This document shows positions 45,440 through 54,139 of a stretch of 64,000 bases of DNA, in pieces. The stretch comes from Flavobacterium arcticum. GTDB lineage: Bacteria > Bacteroidota > Bacteroidia > Flavobacteriales > Flavobacteriaceae. The position numbers were made by a program, and so were the translations under genes. The stretch lies in contig NZ_CP031188.1 in assembly GCF_003344925.1 (NCBI RefSeq), positions 2,277,001 through 2,341,000 of the forward strand, in the 5' to 3' direction. Under the pieces are notes generated by a model, which worked only from the letters and a program-made list of their open reading frames with translations, had not been told where the DNA came from and ran no database searches. Position 1 is the stretch's first letter. Each line of letters starts with the position of its first letter.

Positions 45440-45778
45440 ATGGACTCACAAAAAGTGGACATGTATGTCATGACAAACGCTAAGTACTTCAAAAGTCAGC
45501 AATTAAACTACATTCGCGAAAGAATGTTAGCTATGGATGACTCTAAATGGAGTATGCTACAAAGCGTAGAATTAAAAGACCCAACAACTATTCTTATTGT
45601 TTCTATACTTGCAGGTGGTCTTGGTATAGATCGTTTTATGATAGGCGATACAGGACTTGGGGTAGCTAAGTTATTAACTTGTGGTGGTGCTGGTATATGG
45701 GCTCTTGTAGATTTATTCCTTATTATGGATGCTACTCGTGACAAAAACATGGAAAAAGTACAGCAATTCCTTGCATAG
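45440..45778 (+). CDS. TM2-domain protein
   Basis: Inner-membrane protein of 112 residues. The TM2 domain (near 48-100) has ILIVSILAGGLGIDRFMIGD, then GVAKLLTCGGAGIWALVDLF, the two helices typical of the family. The N-terminal part is cytosolic (MDSQKVDMYVMTNAKYFKSQ). The ATG at 45440 is chosen because this sequence is conserved in the family; the longer frame from 45341 adds a non-conserved leader. It is the first gene of a run of close-packed genes to rdgB. Confidence 0.85.
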   Translation: MDSQKVDMYVMTNAKYFKSQQLNYIRERMLAMDDSKWSMLQSVELKDPTTILIVSILAGGLGIDRFMIGDTGLGVAKLLTCGGAGIWALVDLFLIMDATRDKNMEKVQQFLA

Positions 45779-45781
45779 ATA

Positions 45782-46192
45782 ATGAATAAAAAAAAGCTAT
45801 ATCTTATTATTACCCTAGGACTAATAGCTGGATATAGCTGGCTGACATATATATTGCTTCAGGATAACCCTAAGCACAGTAGTATGTCAGCTTGTTTTTT
45901 TAAAAACATTACAGGAGTACCCTGCCCTTCTTGTGGTAATACCCGATCGATACTTTCGCTAATAAAAGGTAATTTTAATAATGCTATATTTATAAACCCT
46001 TTAGGATTTATAGTTGCAGGTATAATGTTCATTTTCCCATTTTGGTTATTATATGACATCAGTCTAAAAAAAAATACACTACACAAAAGCTACTTGTATT
46101 TTGAAAAAACAATAAAAATTAAACCTATAGCTATAGTATTAATTATACTACTAATTGCAAACTGGATATGGAACATACAGAAAGGGTTATAA
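45782..46192 (+). CDS. DUF2752 membrane protein
   Basis: Small inner-membrane protein of 136 residues with three hydrophobic helices and the diagnostic cysteine motif GVPCPSCGNTRSI (near 44-56). Function of the family is unknown. It starts 3 bases after the TM2 gene and overlaps the next gene by 25 bases, so the four genes to rdgB are likely one transcript. Confidence 0.8.
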   Translation: MNKKKLYLIITLGLIAGYSWLTYILLQDNPKHSSMSACFFKNITGVPCPSCGNTRSILSLIKGNFNNAIFINPLGFIVAGIMFIFPFWLLYDISLKKNTLHKSYLYFEKTIKIKPIAIVLIILLIANWIWNIQKGL

Positions 46193-46635
46193 CAGAAGAA
46201 CAAACAATACACCCAAACGATTACGAACGTGCCTCTAATAGCTACCTAATGGCTATAGTAGCAGTAATTGTAGGGCTTCCGCTTCCTATTATTAATATTA
46301 TAGCATCGCTTATGTATTATTTAGGCAGTTTAAAATCTTCTTATTTTGTAAGATGGCACTGCATACAAGCAATACTAGCACAAACTATTATGATTCCTTT
46401 TAACAGTCTTGCTTGGGGCTGGACATTAGCCGTTATTTTAGACAAAAAAGAGCCTACACTATATTATAGCATATATCTTTTTGGAGTTATATTATTTAAT
46501 ATTGTAGAGTTTTTTGCTGTAATAATAACCGCTTCAAAAGTAGGTAAAGGCGAAAACGTACGTTGGTTTTTAATTGCCAATATTACCGATATGCTATGCA
46601 GTAAAAAAAATAAAGATCCATATAGAATATACTAA
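46168..46635 (+). CDS. DUF4870-like membrane protein
   Basis: Membrane protein of 155 residues with a short acidic N-terminus and about three or four helices (SYLMAIVAVIVGLPLPIINI, SYFVRWHCIQAILAQTIMIP, FGVILFNIVEFFAVIITASK). The spacing and the RWHCIQA sequence resemble DUF4870/Tic20-type proteins. No enzymatic motif. It overlaps DUF2752 by 25 bases and lies 2 bases before rdgB. Confidence 0.65.
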   Translation: MEHTERVITEEQTIHPNDYERASNSYLMAIVAVIVGLPLPIINIIASLMYYLGSLKSSYFVRWHCIQAILAQTIMIPFNSLAWGWTLAVILDKKEPTLYYSIYLFGVILFNIVEFFAVIITASKVGKGENVRWFLIANITDMLCSKKNKDPYRIY

Positions 46636-46637
46636 AT

Positions 46638-47210
46638 ATGAAACTCGTTTTTGCCTCTAATAATAAAAACAAGATACAAGAAATAAAACACCAACTTCCT
46701 GTAGATATTGAGTTACTAAGCCTTGAAGATATTGGTTGTAACCAAGATATACCCGAAACCGCCAATACTATAGAGGGTAATGCAATATTAAAAGCAAACT
46801 ATGTTACTAAAAACTATGGTTATGATTGCTTCGCCGATGACACAGGACTTGAAGTTGATGCTCTAAACGGTGCACCTGGAGTATATTCGGCACGTTATGC
46901 TGGCGATCAAAAAGATGCTAACGATAATATAAATAAAATACTTAACGAGTTAAATGGTATAACCAATAGAAAAGCAAACTTTAAAACCGTTATTGCACTC
47001 AATCTTAACGGTAAACAGTATTTATTTACAGGTATAGCAAAAGGTGAAATAACAATAGACAGGTCAGGCAATAAAGGCTTTGGTTATGACCCAGTTTTTA
47101 AACCTGAAGGAAAAAACTTAACTTTTGCAGAGATTTCACTCGAAGAAAAGACCATACTAAGCCATCGTGGTAAAGCTGTAACACAGTTACTAGACTTCCT
47201 TAAAAAATAA
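46638..47210 (+). CDS. rdgB: Non-canonical purine NTP pyrophosphatase (RdgB/HAM1)
   Basis: House-cleaning enzyme of 190 residues that converts ITP, dITP and XTP to monophosphates. Motifs: FASNNKNKIQEIK (near 4-16), ETANTIEGNAILKANYV (near 38-54), FADDTGLEVDALNGAPGVYS (near 66-85), and C-terminal GFGYDPVFKPEG with LSHRGKAVTQL. The set of substrate residues is complete. It ends the small-membrane-protein operon, a common but unexplained neighbourhood. Confidence 0.97.
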   Translation: MKLVFASNNKNKIQEIKHQLPVDIELLSLEDIGCNQDIPETANTIEGNAILKANYVTKNYGYDCFADDTGLEVDALNGAPGVYSARYAGDQKDANDNINKILNELNGITNRKANFKTVIALNLNGKQYLFTGIAKGEITIDRSGNKGFGYDPVFKPEGKNLTFAEISLEEKTILSHRGKAVTQLLDFLKK

Positions 47211-47281
47211 CTATCTGATTTTCAATTTATTTACTTAAAATAAAACTCTGCAACTCATTAGCATATCTCACTAATAAACAG

Positions 47282-47289
47282 TACCTTTG
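47282..47289 (+). promoter_or_regulatory. TAnnTTTG promoter box for the CsdA-like helicase
   Basis: TACCTTTG, 20 bases before the ATG at 47310. Confidence 0.65.
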
Positions 47290-47309
47290 CAGCTATTTTA
47301 AAATTATAT

Positions 47310-49097
47310 ATGAATAAATTTGAACAATTAGGATTGAATGAATCGCTTCTGAAGGCGATAAACGATCTAGGATTTGAAAATCCGTCAGAAGTACAGGAAA
47401 AAGCGATTCCCCTATTATTGGAAAAAGATACAGATATTGTAGCATTAGCACAGACTGGTACAGGGAAAACCGCTGCTTTTGGTTTTCCGCTTATCCAGAA
47501 AATAGACCCGGAGAACAGAAACACACAGGCACTTATATTATCACCAACGCGTGAACTTTGCCTACAGATTACAAACGAGATTAAACTTTACGCTAAATAC
47601 GTAAAAGGGCTTCATACCGTAGCGGTATATGGTGGTGCTAGCATTACAGACCAAGCAAGAGAAATTAAAAGAGGAGCACAAATTATTGTTGCTACTCCAG
47701 GGCGTATGCAAGACATGATTAATAGAGGTTTAGTAAACATCTCTAAAATTGATTATTGTATACTTGATGAAGCAGATGAAATGCTTAATATGGGCTTTTA
47801 TGAAGATATCGTTTCGATACTTTCTACATCGCCAGAAAATAAGAGTACATGGTTATTCTCGGCTACAATGCCACAAGAAGTATCGCGTATTGCAAAAGAG
47901 TTCATGAGAAAACCACTCGAAATAACAGTGGGACATAAAAACTCAGGTTCATCTACCGTTTCTCACGAATTTTACTTAGTAAATGCACGTGACCGTTTTG
48001 AAGCATTAAAACGTCTTGCAGATGCTAACCCAGATATTTTCTCGGTTGTATTCTGTCGTACAAAAAGAGATACACAAGCTGTTGCCGAAAAACTAATTGA
48101 TAGCGGATATAACGCTGCTGCATTACATGGTGATTTATCGCAGGCACAGCGTGACTCAGTAATGAAATCGTTTAGAAATAGACAAATACAAATGCTTGTT
48201 GCAACTGATGTTGCTGCAAGGGGTATAGATGTAGATAACATTACACACGTTATTAACTACCAACTTCCTGATGAAATAGAAACTTACAACCACCGTAGTG
48301 GACGTACAGGTCGTGCTGGTAAATTAGGTACATCTATTGTTATTATTACTAAAAGCGAACTACGCAAGATTACTTCTATCGAAAGAATAATTAAGCAAAA
48401 GTTTGAAGAAAAGACTATACCATCAGGTATGGAAATATGCGAAATACAACTATTTCATTTAGCCAATAGGATAAAAGACGTAGAAGTAGATCATGAAATA
48501 AACTCTTACCTTCCTGCTATTTATGAAGTAATGAAAGATCTTTCTAAAGAAGAACTTATTCAGAAAATAGTATCGGTAGAGTTTAATAGATTTATTAACT
48601 ACTACAAGAAAAATAGAGATCTTTCTACACAAGCTGCTGGCGACAGACGTGATGGTGGCGACCATATAGGCAACAATAGCGGAGCAGTTCGCTATTTTGT
48701 AAACATTGGGTCGAGAGATAATTTCGACTGGATGAGTCTTAAAGATTTCCTTCGTGATACACTTGGCTTAGGTCGTGATGATGTATTTAAAGTAGATGTA
48801 AAAGAAGGTTTTTCTTTCTTTAATACGAATGCTGAGCATACACAAGCAGTTTTAGATACTTTAAACAGCGTGCAACTTGAAGGACGCAAAATAAATGTTG
48901 AAATATCCAAAAATGATGGTGGATCTAACAACCGACGTAGGGACCACAACGGAAGAAGTGGAAGTGGCGGCGGAGGTCGTAGAAGCCAGTCTTTTGGAGC
49001 AGGAAAAAGTAATAGAAGAGAGAGCTCTTCTGAGCGTCCTGCAAGAAGAGGTGAAGGCAGAAGTGACTCTAGAGAAAGAAGACCAAGAAGAAGTTAA
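47310..49097 (+). CDS. DEAD-box RNA helicase, CsdA/DeaD type with DbpA-like RNA-binding domain
   Basis: RNA helicase of 595 residues. Core motifs in order: Q motif GFENPSEVQEKAIP, Walker A AQTGTGKTAAFGF (near 47-59), PTRELCLQ, ATPGRMQDM, DEADEMLNMGF (near 151-161), SATMPQ and HRSGRTGRAGKLG. A DbpA-type RNA-binding domain follows (near 460-535; VRYFVNIGSRDNFDWMSLKD) and then a Gly/Arg/Ser-rich tail. It acts in ribosome assembly and RNA decay at low temperature. It has its own promoter box. Confidence 0.95.
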   Translation: MNKFEQLGLNESLLKAINDLGFENPSEVQEKAIPLLLEKDTDIVALAQTGTGKTAAFGFPLIQKIDPENRNTQALILSPTRELCLQITNEIKLYAKYVKGLHTVAVYGGASITDQAREIKRGAQIIVATPGRMQDMINRGLVNISKIDYCILDEADEMLNMGFYEDIVSILSTSPENKSTWLFSATMPQEVSRIAKEFMRKPLEITVGHKNSGSSTVSHEFYLVNARDRFEALKRLADANPDIFSVVFCRTKRDTQAVAEKLIDSGYNAAALHGDLSQAQRDSVMKSFRNRQIQMLVATDVAARGIDVDNITHVINYQLPDEIETYNHRSGRTGRAGKLGTSIVIITKSELRKITSIERIIKQKFEEKTIPSGMEICEIQLFHLANRIKDVEVDHEINSYLPAIYEVMKDLSKEELIQKIVSVEFNRFINYYKKNRDLSTQAAGDRRDGGDHIGNNSGAVRYFVNIGSRDNFDWMSLKDFLRDTLGLGRDDVFKVDVKEGFSFFNTNAEHTQAVLDTLNSVQLEGRKINVEISKNDGGSNNRRRDHNGRSGSGGGGRRSQSFGAGKSNRRESSSERPARRGEGRSDSRERRPRRS

Positions 49098-49176
49098 CAT
49101 AAAAATTTCTTCATAATTGTATACTAACTACAAAATATCGCGTTTGTTTATTACTTTTACGTCATATAAACAGTCA

Positions 49177-49944
49177 ATGAGATATTTTGTAGTTTTTTTA
49201 TTTTTAAGTTTTTCTATTTGCAGCTTTGCGCAACAGGAAGAAACCGTTTCGGGGATTATCATTAACGATGGTACACTAAAACCAGCAGTTAACGTTAATA
49301 TTATTAATATTAATAAGGTTAAAGGAACTCTTACCGACCTAAAAGGAAACTTTACCATAGAAGCAAGTGTAAATGACACGCTTCATATATCCTTAATAGG
49401 TTACCAGTCTATAAAAGTGAGAGTAACTAATGACTGGATAAACAATACCACTACAACCAAAATACCACTTACAGAAAGGGCTTATACTTTAGAGGAAGTA
49501 ATTATAAACAAATATAACCTTACAGGCTATTTGCAAATTGACTCTAAATTAGCACCTATTAAAGAGAATAATTACCGTTATAGTATATCAGGATTACCGC
49601 AAGGCTATGAGGGCGGACAAAATTCACCTAATGCTTTTAAGCGTATTGTAAGCTCTGTGCTTAACCCTGCCGATTTACTACATAATATATTTGGTAAAAA
49701 ACCTGCCGAAATGCGTAGGCTAAGGGAAATGAAAAAAGATGATACCGTGAGGAACGCATTGGCTTCTAAATTTGACAGAGAAACACTTGCAGCATTACTT
49801 GGTGTTACTAAAGATGAAATAGCCGATATATTAGAGCGTTGTAACTACTCCGAAGCTTTTATAACCACAGCTAATGACCTACAAATTATGGATGCCATAA
49901 GCGGTTGTTATGAAGAGTATAAAGTACTTAACAGAGATAACTAA
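49177..49944 (+). CDS. Carboxypeptidase-regulatory-like domain protein
   Basis: Exported protein of 255 residues. The signal peptide is MRYFVVFLFLSFSICSFAQ. The carboxypeptidase-regulatory-like (CarboxypepD_reg-like) beta-sandwich is near 22-105: SGIIINDGTLKPAVNVNIIN, GTLTDLKGNFTIEASVNDTL and LHISLIGYQSIKVRV. The C-terminal part is helical, unrecognised and has no barrel, so this is not a full SusC-type receptor. The ATG at 49177 begins the signal peptide; the TTG frame from 49117 is not needed. Its last 4 bases overlap the stop of trmH on the other strand. Confidence 0.85.
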   Translation: MRYFVVFLFLSFSICSFAQQEETVSGIIINDGTLKPAVNVNIININKVKGTLTDLKGNFTIEASVNDTLHISLIGYQSIKVRVTNDWINNTTTTKIPLTERAYTLEEVIINKYNLTGYLQIDSKLAPIKENNYRYSISGLPQGYEGGQNSPNAFKRIVSSVLNPADLLHNIFGKKPAEMRRLREMKKDDTVRNALASKFDRETLAALLGVTKDEIADILERCNYSEAFITTANDLQIMDAISGCYEEYKVLNRDN

Positions 49945-50609
49945 ACTACTCCTTCTAGATATTTTTGGGTAATAAAATCAATATCTTTTACTGTTTTTCG
50001 TGTCCAGTCAATACGTTTATCTATTATCTCTTTTTCAGATAAATTCCATTTAATATCAGATTGTCGCAATCTGTTTGCTATATCTTGTATAATTATAGCG
50101 GCAGAGTTAGATATATTTAAACTCTCTGTAAAACCTGCCATAGGTATATGTACAAAACCATCAGCAGCTTTAATAACTTCATCCGAAAGCCCCGATTTTT
50201 CTGTACCAAAAAACAAAGCAGCAGGCTCAGTTATATCAAATGTATCTAGTGGACTTGAACTCTCATGTGGCGAAGTAGCTATTATTTTATAACCTCTTTC
50301 TTTTAAATTATTTATACAAGCAGCGGTACTATTAAAACGGTTTACATCTACCCATTTTTGGGCACCCATAGCTATTTCTTTATCAATATCTTTACCAAAT
50401 CTCTCTTCTATCACATTAAGCTCTTGTATGCCAAACACTTCACAAGTACGCATTACAGCACTAGTATTATGTAACTGAAAAACATCTTCTATAGCTACTG
50501 TAAAGTGTTTAGTACGATTTTTTAATACATCCAGAAATCGCTGTTGCCTATCTTCTGTAATAAAACTCTCAATATAAGTAAGGTAATCAATATCAAATGT
50601 ATTTTTCAT
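49941..50609 (-). CDS. SpoU/TrmH-family tRNA/rRNA ribose methyltransferase
   Basis: SAM-dependent 2'-O-methyltransferase of 222 residues with the knotted SPOUT fold. Motif 1 lies in FQLHNTSAVMRTCEVFGIQE (near 40-59), motif 2 in LFFGTEKSGLSDEVIKAADG (near 128-147) and motif 3 in IPMAGFTESLNISNSAAIII (near 151-170). TrmH-type activity at tRNA G18 is likely. I prefer the ATG at 50609 (MKNTFDIDYLTYIES). A TAnnTTTG box lies 39 bases upstream. Confidence 0.92.
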   Translation of the reverse strand: MKNTFDIDYLTYIESFITEDRQQRFLDVLKNRTKHFTVAIEDVFQLHNTSAVMRTCEVFGIQELNVIEERFGKDIDKEIAMGAQKWVDVNRFNSTAACINNLKERGYKIIATSPHESSSPLDTFDITEPAALFFGTEKSGLSDEVIKAADGFVHIPMAGFTESLNISNSAAIIIQDIANRLRQSDIKWNLSEKEIIDKRIDWTRKTVKDIDFITQKYLEGVV

Positions 50610-50648
50610 TATAAATGCCAATGTTATAAATCTTTTATTAAATTAGGA

Positions 50649-50656
50649 CAAATTTA
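50649..50656 (-). promoter_or_regulatory. TAnnTTTG promoter box for trmH
   Basis: TAAATTTG on the minus strand, 39 bases before the trmH ATG at 50609. Confidence 0.55.
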
Positions 50657-50702
50657 CAAAAAACAGAAACAAAATCTTTTATCAAATAAAGCATAAAAAC
50701 GA

Positions 50703-51400
50703 ATGAAAAAAAAACTCGTAGTGCTTAGCGGTGCAGGTGTGAGTGCCGAAAGCGGTATAGATACTTTTCGCGATGCAGGCGGTTTATGGGAAGGTCATGA
50801 TATAATGGAAGTAGCATCGCCCGAAGGTTTTCGTAAAAACCCCGCACTTGTGCTAGATTTTTATAATAAAAGAAGACAGCAGCTAAAAGAAGTGCAACCC
50901 AATAAAGCTCATACTATTATTGCCGAACTTGAAAATACTTTTGACGTAACTGTTATTACCCAAAATGTAGATGACCTACACGAACGTGCAGGAAGTACCA
51001 ATGTACTGCACTTGCATGGCGAACTACTAAAGGCGCGTTGTACTACAAGCGAAACCGCAATTATAGACTGGACAGGCGACATAGCCGAAGGCACACTGCA
51101 CCCTGCTACCCAAAACAGCTACGTCCACACATAGTATGGTTTGGTGAAGCTGTACCCGCTATAATGCCTGCTATGGAAGTTGTACAACAGGCTGATTATA
51201 TTATTGTAATAGGCACGAGTATGCAAGTGTACCCCGCAGCAGGGCTTATAGATTATGCTTCACCCAATGCTCCTATTTACTACATAGACCTTAAACCCGC
51301 ACATATACCTAATTTGCGAAATCCTCTTGAGATATTTCCTTTAAAGGCTAGTGAGGGGATGGAAGTTATAAGTAAACATTTATTAACAACTCAGCGTTAA
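50703..51400 (+). pseudogene. cobB: CobB-type sirtuin, frameshifted
   Basis: NAD-dependent protein deacylase of the Sir2 family, split by a -1 frame change near 51099-51117. The first frame (50703-51134) holds VVLSGAGVSAESGIDTFRDA, FYNKRRQQL (the Tyr/Arg pair of class III sirtuins that favour succinyl and malonyl groups), TQNVDDLHERAG and LHLHGELLKARC, then stops. The second frame carries LRPHIVWFGEAVPAIMPAME, VIGTSMQVYPAAGLIDYA and the C-terminus. One added base, for example in the A4 run at 51112-51115, restores a sirtuin of about 230 residues. No standard slippery heptamer is present, so an assembly error or a real mutation is more likely than programmed frameshifting. Confidence 0.8.
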
Positions 51401-51441
51401 AATATTTATTTTTTAGATTAAATAATTTGTTAAAATATTAT

Positions 51442-51449
51442 TATATTTG
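51442..51449 (+). promoter_or_regulatory. TAnnTTTG promoter box for the TIR-like gene
   Basis: TATATTTG, 27 bases before the ATG at 51477. The TIR-like gene therefore has its own promoter. Confidence 0.55.
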
Positions 51450-51476
51450 TATTTAAGCTAAAAAATTGATAATTAA

Positions 51477-52622
51477 ATGACAAATAAAAAAAACTCTAAA
51501 AAAGAAGAGAAAAAGAATATAACAAAAAAATCCGCGCGTCTAAATCAGACAGACGTACCTAGTGTTACACTGGATAAAGCACTAAAAGTATCACAAGCAA
51601 TTATAGATAATTATGCGGGTGCCCCCATAAAGCCTTTGCAATTAGCTCAAGCATTAAACGTTACCCCTAGTTCTGGTGGTTTTAGAATGCTCTGTGGAGC
51701 ATCTATAGCATATGGTTTAACAAAGGGGGGATATAACGCATCAGAAATTTCATTAGAGCCATTAGCAAATAAAATACTAAAGCCAACAATAGAAGACGAA
51801 GATATTACAGCTAAAATAGAAGCATTTTTAAAACCGAGAGTATTTAATGAATTCTTCAATCGTTATAATGGAGCTGCAATTCCCAGAGATGATATTGCTA
51901 AGAATGTTTTAGAGCAAATAGGTGTCCCAAGTGATAAAACAAATAGCGTACTTGAGTCAATGATTTTAGAAGGCGAAAGTCTTGGTTTAATCATTGATTT
52001 AAAAGGTAAGAAGTATATTCAACTTGAAGTTAAGAATTTTGATTCTACAGAAAGTAAAGATATTAAAACTAATATTTCTGATGATAGTTTACTTCCTAAG
52101 AATTTGGAAGAAAATGTTGATAATAGTAATATACATGAGAAAGAAGTACCCCCTTTAAATAAGGATAATAAACATGATGAAAAAATAAAAAAAGTATTTA
52201 TAACTCATGGTAAAAACACAAAATTCATTGATCCAATCAAAAAATTATTGAGTTTTGGAGAATTACAACCTTTGGTTTCTGTAGAAAAAACAACTATTTC
52301 TCAACCTGTTCCTGATAAAGTAATGAACGATATGAGATCATGTGGTTCAGCTATTATACATGTAGAAGATGAATTAAAGCTTATTGATGATAAAGCCAAT
52401 GAACACGTAATTATAAATCCCAATGTATTAATTGAAATCGGGGCTGCGATGGCATTATACGGTAGGAGATTTATACTACTTGTTAAAGAAGGGATAAAAC
52501 TACCATCTAATCTCCAAGGTCTTTTTGAGGTCAGGTATGATGGAGACGCACTCGATGGAAATGCAACAATAAAACTTTTAGAAGCAATAAATGATATAAA
52601 AAATCAAAGTTTACCTAAATAA
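51477..52622 (+). CDS. TIR-like (CAP12-type nucleotide-binding) effector protein
   Basis: Protein of 381 residues. The N-terminal part (about 30-175) is helical with two winged-helix-like segments (KPLQLAQALNVTPSSGGFRM and AIPRDDIAKNVLEQIGV). A charged linker follows. The C-terminal domain (about 235-375) matches the TIR-like group found as CAP12/Pycsar effectors: KKVFITHGKNTKFIDPIKKL, CGSAIIHVEDE, and NPNVLIEIGAAMALYGRRFI, where the glutamate is the expected NADase catalytic residue, then LPSNLQGLFEVRY. It would cleave or bind NAD on an unknown trigger. No cyclase or STING gene is adjacent. Lysine-rich N-terminus, cytosolic. Confidence 0.7.
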   Translation: MTNKKNSKKEEKKNITKKSARLNQTDVPSVTLDKALKVSQAIIDNYAGAPIKPLQLAQALNVTPSSGGFRMLCGASIAYGLTKGGYNASEISLEPLANKILKPTIEDEDITAKIEAFLKPRVFNEFFNRYNGAAIPRDDIAKNVLEQIGVPSDKTNSVLESMILEGESLGLIIDLKGKKYIQLEVKNFDSTESKDIKTNISDDSLLPKNLEENVDNSNIHEKEVPPLNKDNKHDEKIKKVFITHGKNTKFIDPIKKLLSFGELQPLVSVEKTTISQPVPDKVMNDMRSCGSAIIHVEDELKLIDDKANEHVIINPNVLIEIGAAMALYGRRFILLVKEGIKLPSNLQGLFEVRYDGDALDGNATIKLLEAINDIKNQSLPK

Positions 52623-52724
52623 TATAGGAAGTATAATAATGTAAACTTTCTACAAAATTCGTGTTCGGCCTTCACAGAACATTTTTTTATAAACTCCTCC
52701 ATTTCATTAATCAGCATAAAAACT

Positions 52725-52732
52725 TATCTTTG
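52725..52732 (+). promoter_or_regulatory. TAnnTTTG promoter box for purB
   Basis: TATCTTTG, 30 bases before the purB ATG at 52763. It shows that the longer frame from 52661 begins before the promoter and is not the real start. Confidence 0.65.
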
Positions 52733-52762
52733 CGATTATACCATATTTATAATACACAACAA

Positions 52763-54115
52763 ATGCAAATTTTATCTGAACTGAATGCCATATCCCCTAT
52801 AGATGGGAGGTATAGAAGCAAAACTGTATCATTATCAGCCTATTTTTCTGAAGAAGCACTAATACGTTACCGCGTATTGGTAGAAGTAGAATATTTTATC
52901 ATGCTATGCGAGTTGCCATTACCACAACTGCAAGGTGTAGATAAAAATACATTTAGCGCATTGCGCGATATTTATAAAAACTTTACTTCAGAGGATGCAC
53001 TTCAGATAAAAGAAATAGAAAAAACAACCAACCACGATGTTAAGGCGGTTGAGTACTTTATAAAATCAGCTTTTGACAAATTAGGATTAGAAGCCTATAA
53101 AGAGTTTATCCACTTCGGGCTTACCTCTCAGGATATCAACAATACGGCTATACCGCTTTCTACCAAAGAAGCTTTTGAAGATGTATATATGCCATCGCTT
53201 ATTGGTCTTATCTCAAAACTAAAACAATTAAGCGTAGAGTGGAAAGATGTTCCTATGTTGGCTCGTACACACGGGCAACCCGCATCGCCTACCCGTTTAG
53301 GCAAAGAAATTGGTGTATTTGTAGAACGCCTTGAAGAGCAACTACGTTTGTTATTCAATGTACCATTTGCAGCCAAATTTGGTGGTGCTACTGGTAATTT
53401 CAATGCCCATTTTGTAGCATACCCTGCTACCGACTGGAGAAAATTCGGAAATGATTTTGTAGAAGGTAAACTGGGGTTAAAACACTCCTTCCCTACTACA
53501 CAAATAGAACATTACGACCATTTTGCAGCATTTTTTGATGCCTTAAAGCGTATCAATACAATATTAATTGACCTCGATAGAGATATCTGGACGTATGTGT
53601 CTATGGATTACTTTAAACAACGTATAAAAGAAGGCGAAATAGGTTCGTCGGCTATGCCACACAAAGTAAACCCTATCGATTTTGAAAATTCAGAAGGTAA
53701 CTTAGGTATTGCTAATGCCTTATTTGAACATTTATCGGCAAAACTACCTATATCAAGACTACAACGTGACCTTACCGATAGTACTGTATTACGTAATATT
53801 GGTGTACCCATAGGGCATACGCTTATTGCTTTTGAAGCAACTATGAAAGGGCTTAACAAATTATTGCTTAACGAAAGTAAATTTGCTGAGGACTTAGAAA
53901 AAAACTGGGCGGTAGTGGCTGAGGCGATACAAACTATACTGCGTCGTGAAAGCTACCCGAACCCGTATGAAGCATTAAAAGACCTTACACGTACCAATAC
54001 AGTAATCGATAAAAATGCTATACATACCTTCATTAACAACCTTAATGTATCTAAAGAAGTTAAAAAAGAGTTATTACATATAACTCCTGCTAATTATTTG
54101 GGAATAAATCCATAA
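52763..54115 (+). CDS. purB: Adenylosuccinate lyase
   Basis: Purine synthesis enzyme of 450 residues that cleaves SAICAR and adenylosuccinate. It starts MQILSELNAISPIDGRYRSK as in the family. Signature regions are ARTHGQPASPTRLGKEIGVF (near 168-187), the flexible catalytic-serine loop GSSAMPHKVNPIDFENSEGN (near 294-313), and RDLTDSTVLRNIGVPIGH. The tetrameric enzyme would be cytosolic. Its own promoter box lies upstream. kefF-like starts 24 bases after it. Confidence 0.97.
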   Translation: MQILSELNAISPIDGRYRSKTVSLSAYFSEEALIRYRVLVEVEYFIMLCELPLPQLQGVDKNTFSALRDIYKNFTSEDALQIKEIEKTTNHDVKAVEYFIKSAFDKLGLEAYKEFIHFGLTSQDINNTAIPLSTKEAFEDVYMPSLIGLISKLKQLSVEWKDVPMLARTHGQPASPTRLGKEIGVFVERLEEQLRLLFNVPFAAKFGGATGNFNAHFVAYPATDWRKFGNDFVEGKLGLKHSFPTTQIEHYDHFAAFFDALKRINTILIDLDRDIWTYVSMDYFKQRIKEGEIGSSAMPHKVNPIDFENSEGNLGIANALFEHLSAKLPISRLQRDLTDSTVLRNIGVPIGHTLIAFEATMKGLNKLLLNESKFAEDLEKNWAVVAEAIQTILRRESYPNPYEALKDLTRTNTVIDKNAIHTFINNLNVSKEVKKELLHITPANYLGINP

Positions 54116-54139
54116 TTTTAAAAGCAGTAAAATGTATAT

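Noticed and set aside
49117..49176. TTG-started extension of the carboxypeptidase-regulatory protein
   Set aside because: The signal peptide begins at the ATG at 49177, and the added residues contain no export signal.
51095..51120. Programmed -1 frameshifting in the sirtuin
   Set aside because: The zero-frame reading ACC CAA AAC is not an X XXY YYZ slippery site and no clear stimulatory stem follows, so an indel is the simpler explanation.
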